This document shows positions 28,097-37,312 of a stretch of DNA of 64,000 nucleotides, in pieces (within the stretch, counting starts at the first letter, position 1; each line of letters opens with the position of its first letter). Under the pieces are notes generated by a model, which was not told where the DNA came from, did no database searches, and worked only from the letters and a program-made list of their open reading frames with translations. This DNA is from Candidatus Proruminimicrobium quisquiliarum (GTDB lineage Bacteria > Elusimicrobiota > Endomicrobiia > Endomicrobiales > Endomicrobiaceae). The translations under genes were made by a program, and so were the position numbers. Where the stretch lies: positions 1-64,000 of the forward strand of contig JAHDRN010000014.1 in the NCBI GenBank assembly GCA_018433245.1, given 5' to 3'.

Positions 28097-29683
28097 ATGA
28101 ACAAAAAAACATTGATTCTTTTATTATCCTTGACTGCAATTTATATTATCGGGAATTTAATATGGTATCAAATAAACAAACCTATATTTATGTTGCAGCC
28201 GGAAAGCGCATTATATTTTCTTGATATTTTAAATCCCGTTCTTTTTTCGCAAATTCATCCGCCTTTGCTGCCTTTGATTATGAAATTCCTGTTTTATGTT
28301 TTCGGCATACATAATTATGCCACAATCTATATGTCTGTAAACATTATTTTTTTTATAATATCTCTTTTCTTTATATATAAAATCGGAGAAAAAATAAACG
28401 GTATATCCTGCGGGCGGATATCAATGATTTTGTTTTCATCCGTTCCCGCAATTTACGGATTATCAAGATTTTACGGAAGGCAGGATTTTCACATAATATC
28501 GGTTTTGCTTATGGGCATATATTTTTTAATCGCATCAGATTTTTTCAAAAACCAAAAATGGACGATTTTTTATGCGGTCAGTCTTGGAACGGGATTACTG
28601 TTAAGAGAAACTTTTCTTGGTTTTGCAATGCCGTTTCTTTTATTTTTCATAGTTTTGGCCATTTCACGCGGAATAAAAAAATCTCAAATCTGCAATTTGA
28701 CTATTATGGCAGTAATTTCTTTTGTGCTGTATGCATTCCAATTTACTCAAAAATTGAAATTTTCATTACTATATACCCCGTTTATGGAACAGAAAAATTA
28801 TGAAACTTTTTTTTCTAAAATTCATACGATAGTAGGAGGCTTAAGCGAAAATATATTGGCGCTGCCTTTATTTTTGCTTCTGGTTTTCTCAATAATTTTT
28901 ATATTTTTCAGAAAAAAGCATAAAGACACTTTAATAATTATGCTTTTATGCGGATTAATAATTCCGATTATTGTCGCACTTGTTATTCCGCATCACAAAC
29001 AACAGGTATATATGGTTCCTTTGATTCCGACAATTATATTATTAATTTCAACGGTTGTTTCTTATTTAAAAATCAACATCAGAAGGATATTGCTCATTTT
29101 ATTTATTGCCGTCTCTTTTTTGCAATATATTGAATTATCATACGGAGCTAAAATATGGTTTTGTGATTATAAATTTAAATTTAACGATAAATTTTCTTTT
29201 AAATACTTCAACAAATATGATGACAATATCATGTTTTACGACATAAAAAAACGCGCTCCATATGTTGCTTTGCTGGAATATCTAAAATATACAGAAAACA
29301 AAAAAACTTTAATACTTGCTGAAAATTATGAAAATGCCGATTATGTTTTACAAACTCTGCGCGCATTTATTCTTTTGAACGGATTTGACAATATAATTGT
29401 CAACAGTTCGATTCTAAATTTATATTTGCCGGTTTACAGCAGAGATTTAATGCATTACAAATTCATTATTGATTTAAGAACTTATAACGATTTTAACAGA
29501 GAATACGGAGATCTGTCAGATAATATCAATGAACATAAATATATCAATAATTTCTATATACCAACAAAAGATGAATTTTTAAATAAATATAACTCTTTTT
29601 GGGCTATGTATGATAAAACGGAATATAGTAATATCAACATTAAAAATATGAAAATATATAAATTAAAGGATACTGCTTTATAA
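28097..29683 (+). CDS. ArnT/PMT-like GT-C glycosyltransferase
   Basis: The 528-residue protein has about 11-12 membrane segments. The early loop (QPESALYFLDILNPVLFSQIHPPLLPLIMKF), containing the HPPLxP motif, is characteristic of GT39/GT83-type enzymes (dolichyl-phosphate-mannose and ArnT families), which move a sugar from a polyprenyl phosphate to protein or lipid on the periplasmic side. A soluble tail of about 150 residues follows. Neighbours upstream are three B12 radical SAM genes and downstream a sugar-type aminotransferase, consistent with glycolipid assembly. Donor and acceptor cannot be read. Confidence 0.75.
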   Translation: MNKKTLILLLSLTAIYIIGNLIWYQINKPIFMLQPESALYFLDILNPVLFSQIHPPLLPLIMKFLFYVFGIHNYATIYMSVNIIFFIISLFFIYKIGEKINGISCGRISMILFSSVPAIYGLSRFYGRQDFHIISVLLMGIYFLIASDFFKNQKWTIFYAVSLGTGLLLRETFLGFAMPFLLFFIVLAISRGIKKSQICNLTIMAVISFVLYAFQFTQKLKFSLLYTPFMEQKNYETFFSKIHTIVGGLSENILALPLFLLLVFSIIFIFFRKKHKDTLIIMLLCGLIIPIIVALVIPHHKQQVYMVPLIPTIILLISTVVSYLKINIRRILLILFIAVSFLQYIELSYGAKIWFCDYKFKFNDKFSFKYFNKYDDNIMFYDIKKRAPYVALLEYLKYTENKKTLILAENYENADYVLQTLRAFILLNGFDNIIVNSSILNLYLPVYSRDLMHYKFIIDLRTYNDFNREYGDLSDNINEHKYINNFYIPTKDEFLNKYNSFWAMYDKTEYSNINIKNMKIYKLKDTAL

Positions 29684-30903
29684 TGAAACAAAATATAAAA
29701 TTCTATCCGTCTTTTAAATTAAATATAAACTGGACAGATTTACTTTTATCGTTTAAAAATTTATTTTTAAATAACAATGAGAATACTTCAAATTATTTTA
29801 AAGAATATATTAAAAAAAAGTATGTTATAGAAGTTCCGTCTTCCAGATGGGGACTGGTTTTTTTATTAAAAGCTTTAAATTTAGAAAATAACAGCGAGAT
29901 TATAATACCGGCATATACTTATTTTGCCGTACCTTCTGCCGTTGTAAGAGCAGGATATATTCCTGTTTTTGTAGATATAGAAAAAAATGGAGTAAATATA
30001 GATACGAACAAAATCGAATCTGCAATAACGCGAAATACCAAAGTCATAATCGCAACGCATTTATGCGGGTTACCGTGTAATTTAGATAAAATCAAAGAGA
30101 TTTCAGAAAAATATAACCTTATTATTGTAGAAGATTGTGCTCAGGCTTTCGGCGCTAAATACAATGGTAATTTTGTAGGAAATTTTTCTAAAGTTTCTTA
30201 TTATTCTTTCAGTATAACAAAAAATTTAACAATGTTGAGAGGCGGTATTATCGCTACCGATGATGAGTCATTAGCATCAAAAATTAAACTTGAAACTGAT
30301 AAAATGCTTCGTTTCACAAGAATGCAAATCTTTAAAGATTTTTTAAAAGCAATGATTATGAAAATTGCAACTTCAAAAATAATTACGCCCTTTACATGTA
30401 TATTTTTTTATTTATTTTCTTTGGTTAAAATTGATATTGCGAAAATGATATTTAAAGAAAAAGCAATATTACTGCCAAATTCTTCCCCAAAATACGGAAA
30501 CTTAAATCATTGCCAAAAAAAACTTGCTGAACGGCAATTGAAAAATTTTAGTAACAGTTGCAATATTAAACAAAAAAACGGAAAATTATTTTATCGGCTA
30601 CTGCAAAATATAAAACATATTGAAACTCCGCATTTTTTGGATAATTGCGAAAATATATTTTCGGGTTTACCTATATTTATTAAAAATAAAGAAACTGCAA
30701 GAATAAAATTACTGGCTAAAGGAATTGATACCTCTACGGGATTTGTACAAAACTGCGCAGATATTGAGGAATTTAAACAATATATAAGTGTTGATTACCC
30801 AAATGCCTCGAGAGCAGAAAAAGAGTTGCTTTATTTTATATCTTCTGATTCAATAAAAAATCAGGATATTGAATATATAACGGATATTTTAAAAAAATTA
30901 TGA
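29683..30903 (+). CDS. DegT/DnrJ/EryC1/StrS-family aminotransferase
   Basis: A PLP enzyme of the sugar-aminotransferase family, 406 residues. Motifs seen: IIPAYTYFAVPSAVVRAGYIPVFVDI, THLCGLPCNLDKI, VEDCAQAFGAKY (Asp151 to PLP pyridine N) and SFSITKNLTMLRGG with the presumed Schiff-base Lys180. Members make amino sugars such as perosamine, bacillosamine precursors or 3-amino sugars, though some act on other ketones. An insert at about 210-255 contains a hydrophobic stretch (ITPFTCIFFYLFSLV), unusual for the family and suggesting membrane association. Start overlaps the previous stop (TAATG); end overlaps the next start (ATGA). Confidence 0.88.
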   Translation: MKQNIKFYPSFKLNINWTDLLLSFKNLFLNNNENTSNYFKEYIKKKYVIEVPSSRWGLVFLLKALNLENNSEIIIPAYTYFAVPSAVVRAGYIPVFVDIEKNGVNIDTNKIESAITRNTKVIIATHLCGLPCNLDKIKEISEKYNLIIVEDCAQAFGAKYNGNFVGNFSKVSYYSFSITKNLTMLRGGIIATDDESLASKIKLETDKMLRFTRMQIFKDFLKAMIMKIATSKIITPFTCIFFYLFSLVKIDIAKMIFKEKAILLPNSSPKYGNLNHCQKKLAERQLKNFSNSCNIKQKNGKLFYRLLQNIKHIETPHFLDNCENIFSGLPIFIKNKETARIKLLAKGIDTSTGFVQNCADIEEFKQYISVDYPNASRAEKELLYFISSDSIKNQDIEYITDILKKL

Positions 30904-32318
30904 AAATTTTTCTTATCAATCCTCCTATATTATCAGTTAATCCGGTTATATCAAACCTTTTTTTTAATTCACCGCCTCTAGGGATTTTATATATTGCGGC
31001 TGTTTTGGAAAAAAACAATATTGAAGTACACGTTATAGATGCCGCTCTTGAAAGCATGTCTTTTAAAAATATCATCGAAAAAATTGAATTTGACAGTCCC
31101 GATATAGTAGGAATTACTTCTACTACTTTTTCTTTTTCGAGTGCAAAAAATCTTGCCTCAATAATAAAAAAAATAAACCCTGAAATAAAAATAATTATAG
31201 GAGGATCCCATGCCAGTGCCGTTGGAGAGGATGCACTTAATGACACAGATTTTGATTTTGCTGTTATCGGCGAAGGGGAATTTACATTTCTGGAACTTAT
31301 CCAAAATATTAACAAAGGCTTTGATTTTATAAAAAATATTAAAGGTATCGTATATAGAGATGTTAACAACAACATTAGAAAAACTCTGCCGCGCCCGCTT
31401 ATAGAAAATTTAGATATTTTACCTTTTCCGGCAAGACATTTAATCCCGATACATAAATATAAACCTCAGCCTAACGATAAAAGAGATATCCCTAAAATAA
31501 GCTTAATTTCCAGCAGAGGATGTCCGTATAATTGTATTTTTTGCGGTAAAAGCGTTTTTGGCACTTCGTACAGATCATTTTCTCCTGAATATATCGTTTC
31601 CGAAATGAAAAGCGTAATAAAACAATTCGGAGCAAAAGATATAGCATTTATAGATTCATTATTTACCGTTTCAATCGAAAGAGTAGAAAAAATATGCAGA
31701 GAAATATTAAAAAATAAACTAAACATTCCATGGACTTGTACAATAAGGGCAAATATTATAAAAGATAAAAGCATACTAAAACTTATGAAAGAAAGCGGAT
31801 GCTGGAGAATAAGAATCGGCATTGAAAGCGGAAATGAAAATATATTAAAACTAATAAATAAAGAATTAGATTTGAAACATTTAAAAAAAGTTATATCGTG
31901 GGCTGATGAAACAGAACTGCAGCCTAAAGGTTTTTTTATGATAGGACATTTCACTGAGAATATAAATACTATAAAAGACAGTATCAGGCTTGCAAAAAGT
32001 CTGCCTCTTAAAGACATAACTATTCAGATTAACACACCTTTGCCCAACACCGAACAATTCAAAATGTGCAAAAATTATGGTAACCTATCCGCTGATTCAA
32101 ACAAGTGCTCATTATTTAAACCGATATTTACTCCGACTGATTTATCAACAGAAGAGCTTGAATACTGGTTTAAGAGATTTTATAGAGAATTTTATCTAAG
32201 ACCTGTCGTTTTTTTCAGACATTTAAAAACTATCCGAAATTTTAACGATATTATAAAATACATTAAAGCTTTAAATTTAATAATATATTTATTTTTCATA
32301 AACAGGAGAATAAAATAG
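30900..32318 (+). CDS. B12-binding-domain radical SAM protein 4
   Basis: 472 residues: B12-type domain (1-150; PPLGILYIAAVLEKNN, IIGGSHASAVGED, GEGEFTFLEL) and radical SAM site Cys208, Cys212, Cys215 (CPYNCIFC), AFIDSLFTVSIERV and RIGIESGNENILKLINKEL. It is followed directly by a PP-loop ATPase, whose GTG start shares the G of this gene's TAG stop. The last 20 codons plus the PP-loop ribosome site recur as a relic at 36432-36493, so this gene pair was once duplicated. Confidence 0.9.
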   Translation: MKIFLINPPILSVNPVISNLFFNSPPLGILYIAAVLEKNNIEVHVIDAALESMSFKNIIEKIEFDSPDIVGITSTTFSFSSAKNLASIIKKINPEIKIIIGGSHASAVGEDALNDTDFDFAVIGEGEFTFLELIQNINKGFDFIKNIKGIVYRDVNNNIRKTLPRPLIENLDILPFPARHLIPIHKYKPQPNDKRDIPKISLISSRGCPYNCIFCGKSVFGTSYRSFSPEYIVSEMKSVIKQFGAKDIAFIDSLFTVSIERVEKICREILKNKLNIPWTCTIRANIIKDKSILKLMKESGCWRIRIGIESGNENILKLINKELDLKHLKKVISWADETELQPKGFFMIGHFTENINTIKDSIRLAKSLPLKDITIQINTPLPNTEQFKMCKNYGNLSADSNKCSLFKPIFTPTDLSTEELEYWFKRFYREFYLRPVVFFRHLKTIRNFNDIIKYIKALNLIIYLFFINRRIK

Positions 32319-33058
32319 TGAATCAAGCATCAGAAACGGCAATAATGTTCACAGGCGGACTTGATTCTACGGCTGTTGCATGTGAATTATTGAATCGAAA
32401 TCAAAAACTTCATCTTTTAACTTTCAATAACGGTATTTGTATACGCCTGTCAAAGGCCGCCGACAGAGCCGATGAATTGTCAAAAATATTCGGCAAAGAA
32501 AACATCAAACATGTAAGCATTGATTCGCGTAAAACCATGAAATTTTTAAATGATAATTCAAAAAAAATCATTAATAAATATAAATCCCCGCTTATCTTTG
32601 ATTTAATATGCAGATTTTCAATGGAAATTAATACAATAATATACTGCAAAAAAAATAATATTAAAACTGTGGCAGACGGCAACAATGCGGCGCAAGGGCA
32701 AATATTTATACAACAAAAACAATATTTGGACATAGTGGATGATTTTTATAATCAATATGGCATTATTTCTCTTCACCCTGTTTACAGTGCGCAAACAAGA
32801 AATATAAATCTTAAATTTTTATCTGAAAACGGATTAGACAAAGGAAATAAATTATTTGAAAAACTTAACATCTCATCACAATTGCTTAATCAGCCTTTTT
32901 GTTTTTGGGCTCCTGTGTCATTTTTATTTACATCTCCTTTGCGAAAATTAGGTTTTGAAAAATTATTTGGATTGCCGCTTGAAAAAGCAATTGATATACG
33001 CAAAAAACTTAATGATACTGCAAAACTCTATATTCGGGATAAGCTGTATGACAAATAA
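32318..33058 (+). CDS. PP-loop (N-type ATP pyrophosphatase) protein, copy 1
   Basis: The 246-residue protein has the PP-loop FTGGLDST (residues 11-18) used to adenylate a substrate before amide, thiol or nitrile formation. Overall it recalls QueC/ExsB and the sugar-amidation enzymes, but the QueC four-cysteine zinc site is missing, so it is not 7-cyano-deazaguanine synthase. Conserved blocks shared with copy 2 include SPLI.DLICRF, VADGNN.AQ and NQPFCFWAPVSFLFTSPLRKLGFEK. Start is GTG with AGGAG about ten bases upstream. Possible role: amidation or amidination of a sugar or acid in the island product (inferred). Confidence 0.8.
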   Translation: MNQASETAIMFTGGLDSTAVACELLNRNQKLHLLTFNNGICIRLSKAADRADELSKIFGKENIKHVSIDSRKTMKFLNDNSKKIINKYKSPLIFDLICRFSMEINTIIYCKKNNIKTVADGNNAAQGQIFIQQKQYLDIVDDFYNQYGIISLHPVYSAQTRNINLKFLSENGLDKGNKLFEKLNISSQLLNQPFCFWAPVSFLFTSPLRKLGFEKLFGLPLEKAIDIRKKLNDTAKLYIRDKLYDK

Positions 33059-34790
33059 AATTTACCGCTATTTTTCAAAAGTTGACTACACTCCATTTAT
33101 AGTAACATCTTTTATTTTCTTTTTACTTTTAATATTAATGCCAAATTGGATCTATAATCCTATAGGCAAACATGACAGTGATACGTGGTTGTATACAGGC
33201 TTTTTATTTAATTATAAGCTCATGTATACACTATACCCCTATTCACACGTTACAGATGCCATATCTATAAATATTCCAGGACATTTATTTTACGAAATAC
33301 TGCCTGTTTTTTATGCAAATTTTACTCTTAAACTAACAAAATTTATTATATTCGGGTCTTTTCTATACCATACAATCAAATTAAAAATAAACCAACGAAC
33401 CGCATTATGGACATTAATCATATCATTATTTTATTTCGGCACTTTGGTTGCATTTTCATCGGATTATTCAGACGGTTGGTTAGCGATGTATATAATGGGA
33501 GCAATCTATTTTTTGCTGAAATCCGATTATTGTTGGGAACATATAAATATTTTCATATCAGGAACTATATTTGCAATTGCCATTGGAGCTTCTGCTCAGG
33601 CTTTTGTATATATCCCAAGCATGTTTTTAATACTATTATTTAAAGAGTTTTTTAATAAAACCGAATGGATCCAAATTTTATATAAAATTTTTATTTTTTC
33701 TATCGGAATTATTATCGGAATTGGAATTTTATATTTAGCATATTTTAATATTACCGGAAATTTTGCACTTTTTGGCAATTCCATAAACAGGGCAGAAATT
33801 TTTCTGAACTCAGGAAGATGGTTTGGCCCTTTAAATATTTATTTAAAAAATAATTTATTATTTACAATAATCTTGTTATTTTCTTCGGTTTATATATATA
33901 TTAAGTCAAAATACATTAAAAATGATTTGAATATATTAATCTTTATTTCCCTTATTACAAATATCATAGCACTTTCATATATGGAATTTATAAACAAACA
34001 AGAAACTCTTTCTTGTTTAGTATATTACAATGCTATTTTACCTTTCATTTTAATTTTATTTGCCGTAAATATTAATTATTTCCTGAAATTGAACAAACTT
34101 AATTTGAAAGATTATATTATTTTAACCGCTATGTTATTTTTAAGTTGTTTAATTCTATATATGCCTGTTTATAAAACTGTTTTAGACCAAGCATCTATGA
34201 TAATGATGTCTTTTGAAAATCCGATGCCTTTAATTTATCCTTTTGTTAAATTTCAATTTTTAATTATATTTGCGGTTTGTTTTGCAACCGGCGTCTTTTT
34301 AACACAAAAAAAATACCTGAGAATTTATATTTTTTATATTTTTATTATTTTATTAAATTTCACAATATGGAATGACTGGATACGCAATGACAAATATTCA
34401 GATCAATTTTCCGGCAAAAATATGCTTGCGGCGACAAAACAATGGTTCGATTATATGAATAAATGCGATCCAAAAAGAAATAAAAATATTTTCATTTTCA
34501 ATGAAGAAAAAGATACAATAATAAAAAATTTATTGTGTGTGTCAAACCTTAAAGAACCGGTTGCGGATATACAAATACCGAACATTGAATCAAGAAGTGA
34601 CATATTCTATTGTTTAAATTTAACTTTTTTAGGATCTGATATATCTATTTTACACAAAACAATAGAAAATTGCAGAATTTACGGCAAACAATTTCATTAC
34701 GAAAATACAGAAGTTTTCGTAAGCGATAATATAAAATTTCATATTGTAAGATTGTATGATAAAAATAAAAAAAAAGATATTGAAGAATAA
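33048..34790 (+). CDS. GT-C-like membrane protein (paralogue 2)
   Basis: About 580 residues, a dozen membrane segments and a soluble tail. It has HDSDTWLYTGF in the first periplasmic loop (Asp-x-Asp, GT-C-like) and aligns along its length with the protein at 21850-23610. The ATG at 33048 overlaps the end of the PP-loop gene by 11 bases and gives an N-terminus matching the paralogue (DYTPFIV versus DFTPVYI); an in-frame ATG at 32955 would add 31 residues from within the previous gene and is rejected. Confidence 0.68.
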   Translation: MTNKIYRYFSKVDYTPFIVTSFIFFLLLILMPNWIYNPIGKHDSDTWLYTGFLFNYKLMYTLYPYSHVTDAISINIPGHLFYEILPVFYANFTLKLTKFIIFGSFLYHTIKLKINQRTALWTLIISLFYFGTLVAFSSDYSDGWLAMYIMGAIYFLLKSDYCWEHINIFISGTIFAIAIGASAQAFVYIPSMFLILLFKEFFNKTEWIQILYKIFIFSIGIIIGIGILYLAYFNITGNFALFGNSINRAEIFLNSGRWFGPLNIYLKNNLLFTIILLFSSVYIYIKSKYIKNDLNILIFISLITNIIALSYMEFINKQETLSCLVYYNAILPFILILFAVNINYFLKLNKLNLKDYIILTAMLFLSCLILYMPVYKTVLDQASMIMMSFENPMPLIYPFVKFQFLIIFAVCFATGVFLTQKKYLRIYIFYIFIILLNFTIWNDWIRNDKYSDQFSGKNMLAATKQWFDYMNKCDPKRNKNIFIFNEEKDTIIKNLLCVSNLKEPVADIQIPNIESRSDIFYCLNLTFLGSDISILHKTIENCRIYGKQFHYENTEVFVSDNIKFHIVRLYDKNKKKDIEE

Positions 34791-34819
34791 AATATAAAAC
34801 TATATACAGAACAAAATTT

Positions 34820-35401
34820 ATGACAACTAATATTATAAAAGCACAAATTTCGGATATAAACATACTGGTTGATATGCATATAAGGCATATTGGCGATTCT
34901 TTTTTTTCATATCTAGGCAAAAAATTTTTAAGAATCATATATGCTGAATTAATATTTTCAAAATATGCATCAACTTATGTATATATTAATGACGGACATA
35001 TAATAGGATACATTTCATTCATTTTAAATAAAAAATTGTTATTTATAAAAATTTTATTTACAAAAAGTTTTGTAATTTTATTTTCTTTAAATTTTATTTC
35101 ATTTTTAAAATGCATATTTTACTTTTTCAGCAGCATAGGCTATATAATAAAAAAACAATATTGCAAATCTGAACTTTTGTTTATTGCAGTGAATGATGAT
35201 TATAAAAAAAACGGTATCGGCTCCAAATTGGTTGATTTTGCAGAAACAATTATAAAGCAAAATAACATATATAAAGTACAAGTTTCAATAAATGACGAAA
35301 ACATCATATCACAGATTCTCATAAAGAATAAAAAATATATTTTTTACAGAATAATAAATTTTTACGGTAAAAAAATGAATATGTATTACAAACAATTATG
35401 A
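34820..35401 (+). CDS. GNAT-family N-acetyltransferase
   Basis: The 193-residue protein has the GNAT acetyl-CoA-binding segment FIAVNDDYKKNGIGSKLVDFAE (about 115-136), with the x-x-N-G-I-G pyrophosphate loop, preceded by a GYISFIL beta-strand. A hydrophobic insert (about 68-100, ILFTKSFVILFSLNFISFL) is unusual and suggests membrane contact. With the DegT aminotransferase nearby it could N-acetylate an amino sugar, but the acceptor is unknown. Ends in ATGA overlap with the next gene. Confidence 0.78.
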   Translation: MTTNIIKAQISDINILVDMHIRHIGDSFFSYLGKKFLRIIYAELIFSKYASTYVYINDGHIIGYISFILNKKLLFIKILFTKSFVILFSLNFISFLKCIFYFFSSIGYIIKKQYCKSELLFIAVNDDYKKNGIGSKLVDFAETIIKQNNIYKVQVSINDENIISQILIKNKKYIFYRIINFYGKKMNMYYKQL

Positions 35402-36372
35402 ATTTAAAATATTTATTGAATTTAATTTCGGCATTATTGCTAAAAAATAAACCTGTTTTTGCCCATTACGCCGTTACACACAGATGCAATTTAAAATGCG
35501 CTATATGCAATAACGGCTGTATCTGCAATCCGGAAAATGAACTAAATCTTGAAGAAATAAACTCATTGGCGCGATTTCTCAAAAAAAGAGGAATAGGTCT
35601 GGTAAGTTTTGGCGGTGGAGAACCGTTTATGAGATCAGATATTATAGATATCGTAAAAATATTTGCAAAAAATAAAATAAAAACGCAAATATTGACCAAT
35701 ACTCTAAATATTTCAGATAATCAAATAAATCAAATGCTGAAAATTAAATATTTTAACGGTCTGTCTATATCGTTGCATACATTTTCAGAAAAAACTTCAT
35801 TGGAATTTTATAACGATAAAAATCTGTTTAAAAAAATACTTGAAAATATCAATAATCTCTCAATTTTCTTGAAAAAAAACAAAATTCTTTTAAATACAGT
35901 AATATCGCCTCTGAATATTGACGAAATATACGATATTGCCGCATTCGCTAAAACTAATAATTTAAAAATTTCTTTTTTGCCTATAGAAGCAAACAACAAC
36001 ATAGCTTTAAAATTTAAAGAATCCGACTTTAAAAAGATAGATACATTATATGATTTTTTAATTGCAGAAAATAAAAAATATAATTATATTTTTAATTCTT
36101 CTCAATTTTTAGAAATGTCAAAACGATATCAAAAAGGTATCCAAAGCCAACAACATTGTCATGCCGGAAAATTATATATTTCAATCAATCCCGACGGCAA
36201 TATTGCTCCGTGCCACAAATATCATACACATGTCAGGAACAAATTTAATCCTATTTCAAATAAGGATAAGAACTGTGCAGATTGTATGAGACCGTGCTGG
36301 ATAGAAATTTCAAATTTCTTTACAAATAAAAAATCTTTCTTTGAGCGAATAAAAAAATTTATACCAAATTAA
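35398..36372 (+). CDS. radical SAM protein with SPASM-like C-terminal Cys cluster (1)
   Basis: 324 residues; radical SAM site Cys30, Cys34, Cys37 (CNLKCAIC) followed by further cysteines (NNGCIC), SFGGGEPFMRSD, and a C-terminal SPASM-like region (HCHAGKLYISINPDGNIAPCHKY...CADCMRPCW) expected to bind auxiliary [4Fe-4S] clusters. This family includes PqqE- and AnSME-like enzymes for peptides, but members also act on small molecules; no precursor peptide or PqqD/RRE gene is visible here. It ends the first run before the relic segment. Confidence 0.88.
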   Translation: MNLKYLLNLISALLLKNKPVFAHYAVTHRCNLKCAICNNGCICNPENELNLEEINSLARFLKKRGIGLVSFGGGEPFMRSDIIDIVKIFAKNKIKTQILTNTLNISDNQINQMLKIKYFNGLSISLHTFSEKTSLEFYNDKNLFKKILENINNLSIFLKKNKILLNTVISPLNIDEIYDIAAFAKTNNLKISFLPIEANNNIALKFKESDFKKIDTLYDFLIAENKKYNYIFNSSQFLEMSKRYQKGIQSQQHCHAGKLYISINPDGNIAPCHKYHTHVRNKFNPISNKDKNCADCMRPCWIEISNFFTNKKSFFERIKKFIPN

Positions 36373-36431
36373 TATATACGCATAATAATATTGTATTTAT
36401 TACAAAAAATAAGTAAACTTATTCACAGATA

Positions 36432-36493
36432 AAAATATATTAAAGCTTTCAACTTGATAATATATTTATTTTCATAAACAGGAGAATAAATGT
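36432..36493 (+). pseudogene. relic of the 3' end of a B12 radical SAM gene
   Basis: These about 60 bases match 32255-32317, the last 20 codons of B12 radical SAM protein 4 plus the ribosome site of the PP-loop gene. Read in frame they still give K-Y-I-K-A-F-N-L-I-I-Y-L-F (copy 1: KYIKALNLIIYLF), then one T is lost and a stop follows. The differences are mostly silent or conservative, so the sequence was coding after the duplication and decayed later. Upstream (36373-36431) I see only AT-rich sequence. Confidence 0.7.
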
Positions 36494-37228
36494 ATGTATC
36501 AAGAAAAAGAAACAGCAATAATGTTTACCGGAGGGCAGGATTCAACAGCTGCCGCGTGTGCGTTGTTGAAAGAAGGGCACAAACTCCACCTATTGTCATT
36601 TAACAACGGACTCTGCGTCCGTTTGTACAAACCGGCCGAAAGGGTAAAAGAATTAAAGAATTTTTTCGGGAACGACAAAGTTATCCATAATTTAATTAAT
36701 TCCCAAGAAGCAATGAAATTCTTAAAAAGCAAATCAACAAAATTTTTCAAGAAGTACAGATCCCCTCTTATTTTGGATCTTATATGCCGATTCGCAATGG
36801 AAATGAATACGATAGTATACTGCAAGAAAAACAATGTTCCTTCGGTAGCAGACGGGAACAATATTGCTCAAAATCAAATTTTTATGCAACAAAAGGAATA
36901 TCTTGACGTATCGGACGCTTTTTACGGGCAATTCGGCATAGAATCGCTTCATCCTGTATTTTTCAGTTCTACGACAAGAGAAACAAATCTTAAAATTCTT
37001 GGAGAATACGGGTTCAACGAAGGGCATAAATGTTTTGAAAAATTAAATATTTCTTCTCAAATGCTCAATCAGCCTTTTTGTTTTTGGGCTCCCGTATCAT
37101 TTTTATTTACATCTCCTTTGCGAAAACTTGGATTTGAAAAAATATTGGGATTAAAAACACAAGATGCCATTGAAATACGTAAAACTCTTCAGGAATATGC
37201 CAAAAAATATATTGAAGAACGTATATAA
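36494..37228 (+). CDS. PP-loop (N-type ATP pyrophosphatase) protein, copy 2
   Basis: A 244-residue paralogue of the protein at 32318-33058: FTGGQDST (PP-loop), SPLILDLICRFAMEMNTIVYCKKNN, VADGNN, and an almost identical 3' block NQPFCFWAPVSFLFTSPLRKLGFEK, conserved even at nucleotide level. GGAG lies nine bases before the ATG at 36494; another ATG at 36490 is out of frame. The two copies differ enough elsewhere to have distinct substrates. It is followed by a terminator and ends the first run of the island. Confidence 0.8.
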   Translation: MYQEKETAIMFTGGQDSTAAACALLKEGHKLHLLSFNNGLCVRLYKPAERVKELKNFFGNDKVIHNLINSQEAMKFLKSKSTKFFKKYRSPLILDLICRFAMEMNTIVYCKKNNVPSVADGNNIAQNQIFMQQKEYLDVSDAFYGQFGIESLHPVFFSSTTRETNLKILGEYGFNEGHKCFEKLNISSQMLNQPFCFWAPVSFLFTSPLRKLGFEKILGLKTQDAIEIRKTLQEYAKKYIEERI

Positions 37229-37236
37229 TTTACGAT

Positions 37237-37270
37237 TAACGGCGGCACAAAACCGCCGTTATTATTTCTT
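37237..37270 (+). terminator. rho-independent terminator between the two island operons
   Basis: Stem TAACGGCGG/CCGCCGTTA with a 7-base loop, followed by a T-rich tail (TTATTTCTTT). It begins nine bases after the stop of PP-loop copy 2 and is the only GC-rich hairpin in this part of the island. Confidence 0.75.
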
Positions 37271-37277
37271 TAAAATA

Positions 37278-37306
37278 TTGATTAAAATATAAAATATATT
37301 TAAAAT
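37278..37306 (+). promoter_or_regulatory. promoter of the second island operon
   Basis: -35 TTGATT (37278-37283), 17-base spacer, -10 TAAAAT (37301-37306). The GTG start at 37313 lies six bases past the -10, so transcription would start at or next to the initiation codon (leaderless). Confidence 0.5.
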
Positions 37307-37312
37307 ATAAAA

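Noticed and set aside
32318-33058. QueC (7-cyano-7-deazaguanine synthase) for the PP-loop proteins
   Set aside because: The PP-loop is present but the C-terminal four-cysteine zinc site is missing; queH elsewhere in the window is not evidence for it.
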